Below, one piece after another: positions 6,140 to 6,857 of a stretch of DNA of 6,857 nt. Numbering within the stretch: the stretch's first letter is position 1; each line of letters begins with the position of its first letter. The stretch is taken from the NCBI GenBank assembly GCA_023248615.1, contig JAHFEI010000111.1, forward strand, positions 1 through 6,857. Direction: 5' to 3'. Made by a program: the position numbers and the translations under genes. The notes below the pieces were generated by a model. That model had not been told where the DNA came from. It made no database searches and saw only the letters and a program-made list of their open reading frames with translations. The stretch is from Nitrospinales bacterium (GTDB taxonomy: Bacteria; Nitrospinota_A; UBA7883; JACRGQ01).

Positions 6140-6857
6140 CTAATCAAGATATTCTACCGCCTGCGCTACGAGTTCCGCAATGATTTCCTTGGCGGATTGT
6201 TCGCGCGTGATGATGCCGACGCTTTGCCCCGCCATCACCGATCCGTGCTCCACGTCGCCCTCGATGACCGCGCGGCGCAGTGCTCCTGCCCAGAAATGCT
6301 CGATTTTAAGCTGCGCTTCTTCCTTTGAGAGCTTGCCCTCGCGGAGCAGGTCGGAGGTTTCACGCTGGCAGTGCTCGAATTCCTCGGTGGCTTTGTTGAC
6401 GATGGCACGCACGGGAATAACGGGAAGTTCCGGGAATAATTGCACGGAGGGCATGGCATCTTTCGCGCGGGATTTGATGAAGAGTTTTTTGAAATTCGGA
6501 TGGGCAATGGATTCCGTGGCGCATACAAAACGGGTTCCAAGCTGCACTCCGCTCGCGCCCATTTCAAGGTAGCTCACGATGGCCTCCCCCCGCCCGATGC
6601 CGCCTGCGACAAACACCGGAATTTCCGGATAGTTCCCCTTCATGAAGGGGAGGATTTCCTGCGCCAGCACACTGGTGGAAACCGGCCCGATATGTCCACC
6701 CGCCTCCGAACCTTCGATGATGAGTGCGTCCGCGCCGCCTTTCACCAGCTTCTGCGCCAGCGGCACGGCAGGGGCGAAGCACATCACCTTGATGTTGAGG
6801 GCTTTCAGCCGCGCGATGGTGGCCGCTTTCGGCAAGCCGCCCGCCAGCACGACATGG
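6140..6857 (-). CDS. Nitronate monooxygenase / FabK-like FMN enzyme, C-terminal part
   Basis: The frame is open to the right edge, so the N-terminus is outside the window; the GTG at 6850-6848 is an internal Val (reading HVVLAGGLPK) and not the start. About 238 residues are visible. They belong to the TIM-barrel FMN family of nitronate monooxygenases (2-nitropropane dioxygenases), which oxidise alkyl nitronates, and of FabK-type enoyl-ACP reductases. Supporting motifs in order are ALIIEGSEAGGHIGP, containing the GGH active-site/FMN region, VFVAGGIGRGEA and GVQLGTRF for the FMN phosphate, ESIAHPNFKK, and SVMAGQSVGII near the C-terminus. It ends EYLD-TAG at 6140. The insertion between HPNFKK and SVMAGQ is longer than in typical FabK, which favours the nitronate monooxygenase-type branch; the substrate cannot be told from sequence. 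Confidence 0.88.
   Translation of the reverse strand, partial: HVVLAGGLPKAATIARLKALNIKVMCFAPAVPLAQKLVKGGADALIIEGSEAGGHIGPVSTSVLAQEILPFMKGNYPEIPVFVAGGIGRGEAIVSYLEMGASGVQLGTRFVCATESIAHPNFKKLFIKSRAKDAMPSVQLFPELPVIPVRAIVNKATEEFEHCQRETSDLLREGKLSKEEAQLKIEHFWAGALRRAVIEGDVEHGSVMAGQSVGIITREQSAKEIIAELVAQAVEYLD

Overview
The window carries a type III restriction-modification (R-M) locus on the + strand (1-5320), a palindrome-rich spacer (5321-5570), and a block on the - strand holding a tRNA-Pro gene, a small histidine phosphotransfer (Hpt) protein and the C-terminal part of a nitronate monooxygenase/FabK-like flavoenzyme (5571-6857). The moderately GC-rich coding sequence, the CCA encoded in the tRNA gene, the orphan Hpt protein and several families of intergenic palindromes suggest a proteobacterium, probably an alphaproteobacterium. 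That placement is weak because there is no rRNA or other marker gene.

R-M operon: an open frame running in from the left edge ends in an ATGA overlap with res, so res probably follows another gene outside the window. Res (892 aa) looks intact, with all helicase motifs and a C-terminal PD-ExK nuclease. Mod follows, but it is broken. The first ~111 codons and the last ~526 codons are in different frames, and the join falls exactly where the catalytic DPPY motif should be, so the methyltransferase (and, since type III Res depends on Mod, restriction) should be inactive if the sequence is correct. Two bases after mod comes a 165-aa gene that resembles the Nmad2 (nucleotide modification associated) family, an unusual third partner for a type III system.

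Two structural features stand out. First, a 156-bp hairpin-rich element sits exactly between res and mod, flanked by an 11-bp direct repeat. Removing the element and one repeat copy restores an ATGA overlap of the res stop and mod start, so it looks like a MITE-like insertion that split a translationally coupled operon yet kept both genes' ends and supplied a new ribosome-binding site. Second, the central part of mod (about 3424-4200) is much more AT-rich than its flanks and matches the target-recognition region, which suggests domain replacement by recombination.

Right block: tRNA-Pro(UGG) has a good sigma70-type promoter and its 3' end faces the R-M operon, a common arrangement for islands inserted beside tRNA genes. 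No duplicated tRNA end is visible here. Further right, on the - strand, the flavoenzyme gene is followed by a long palindrome and then by the Hpt gene.
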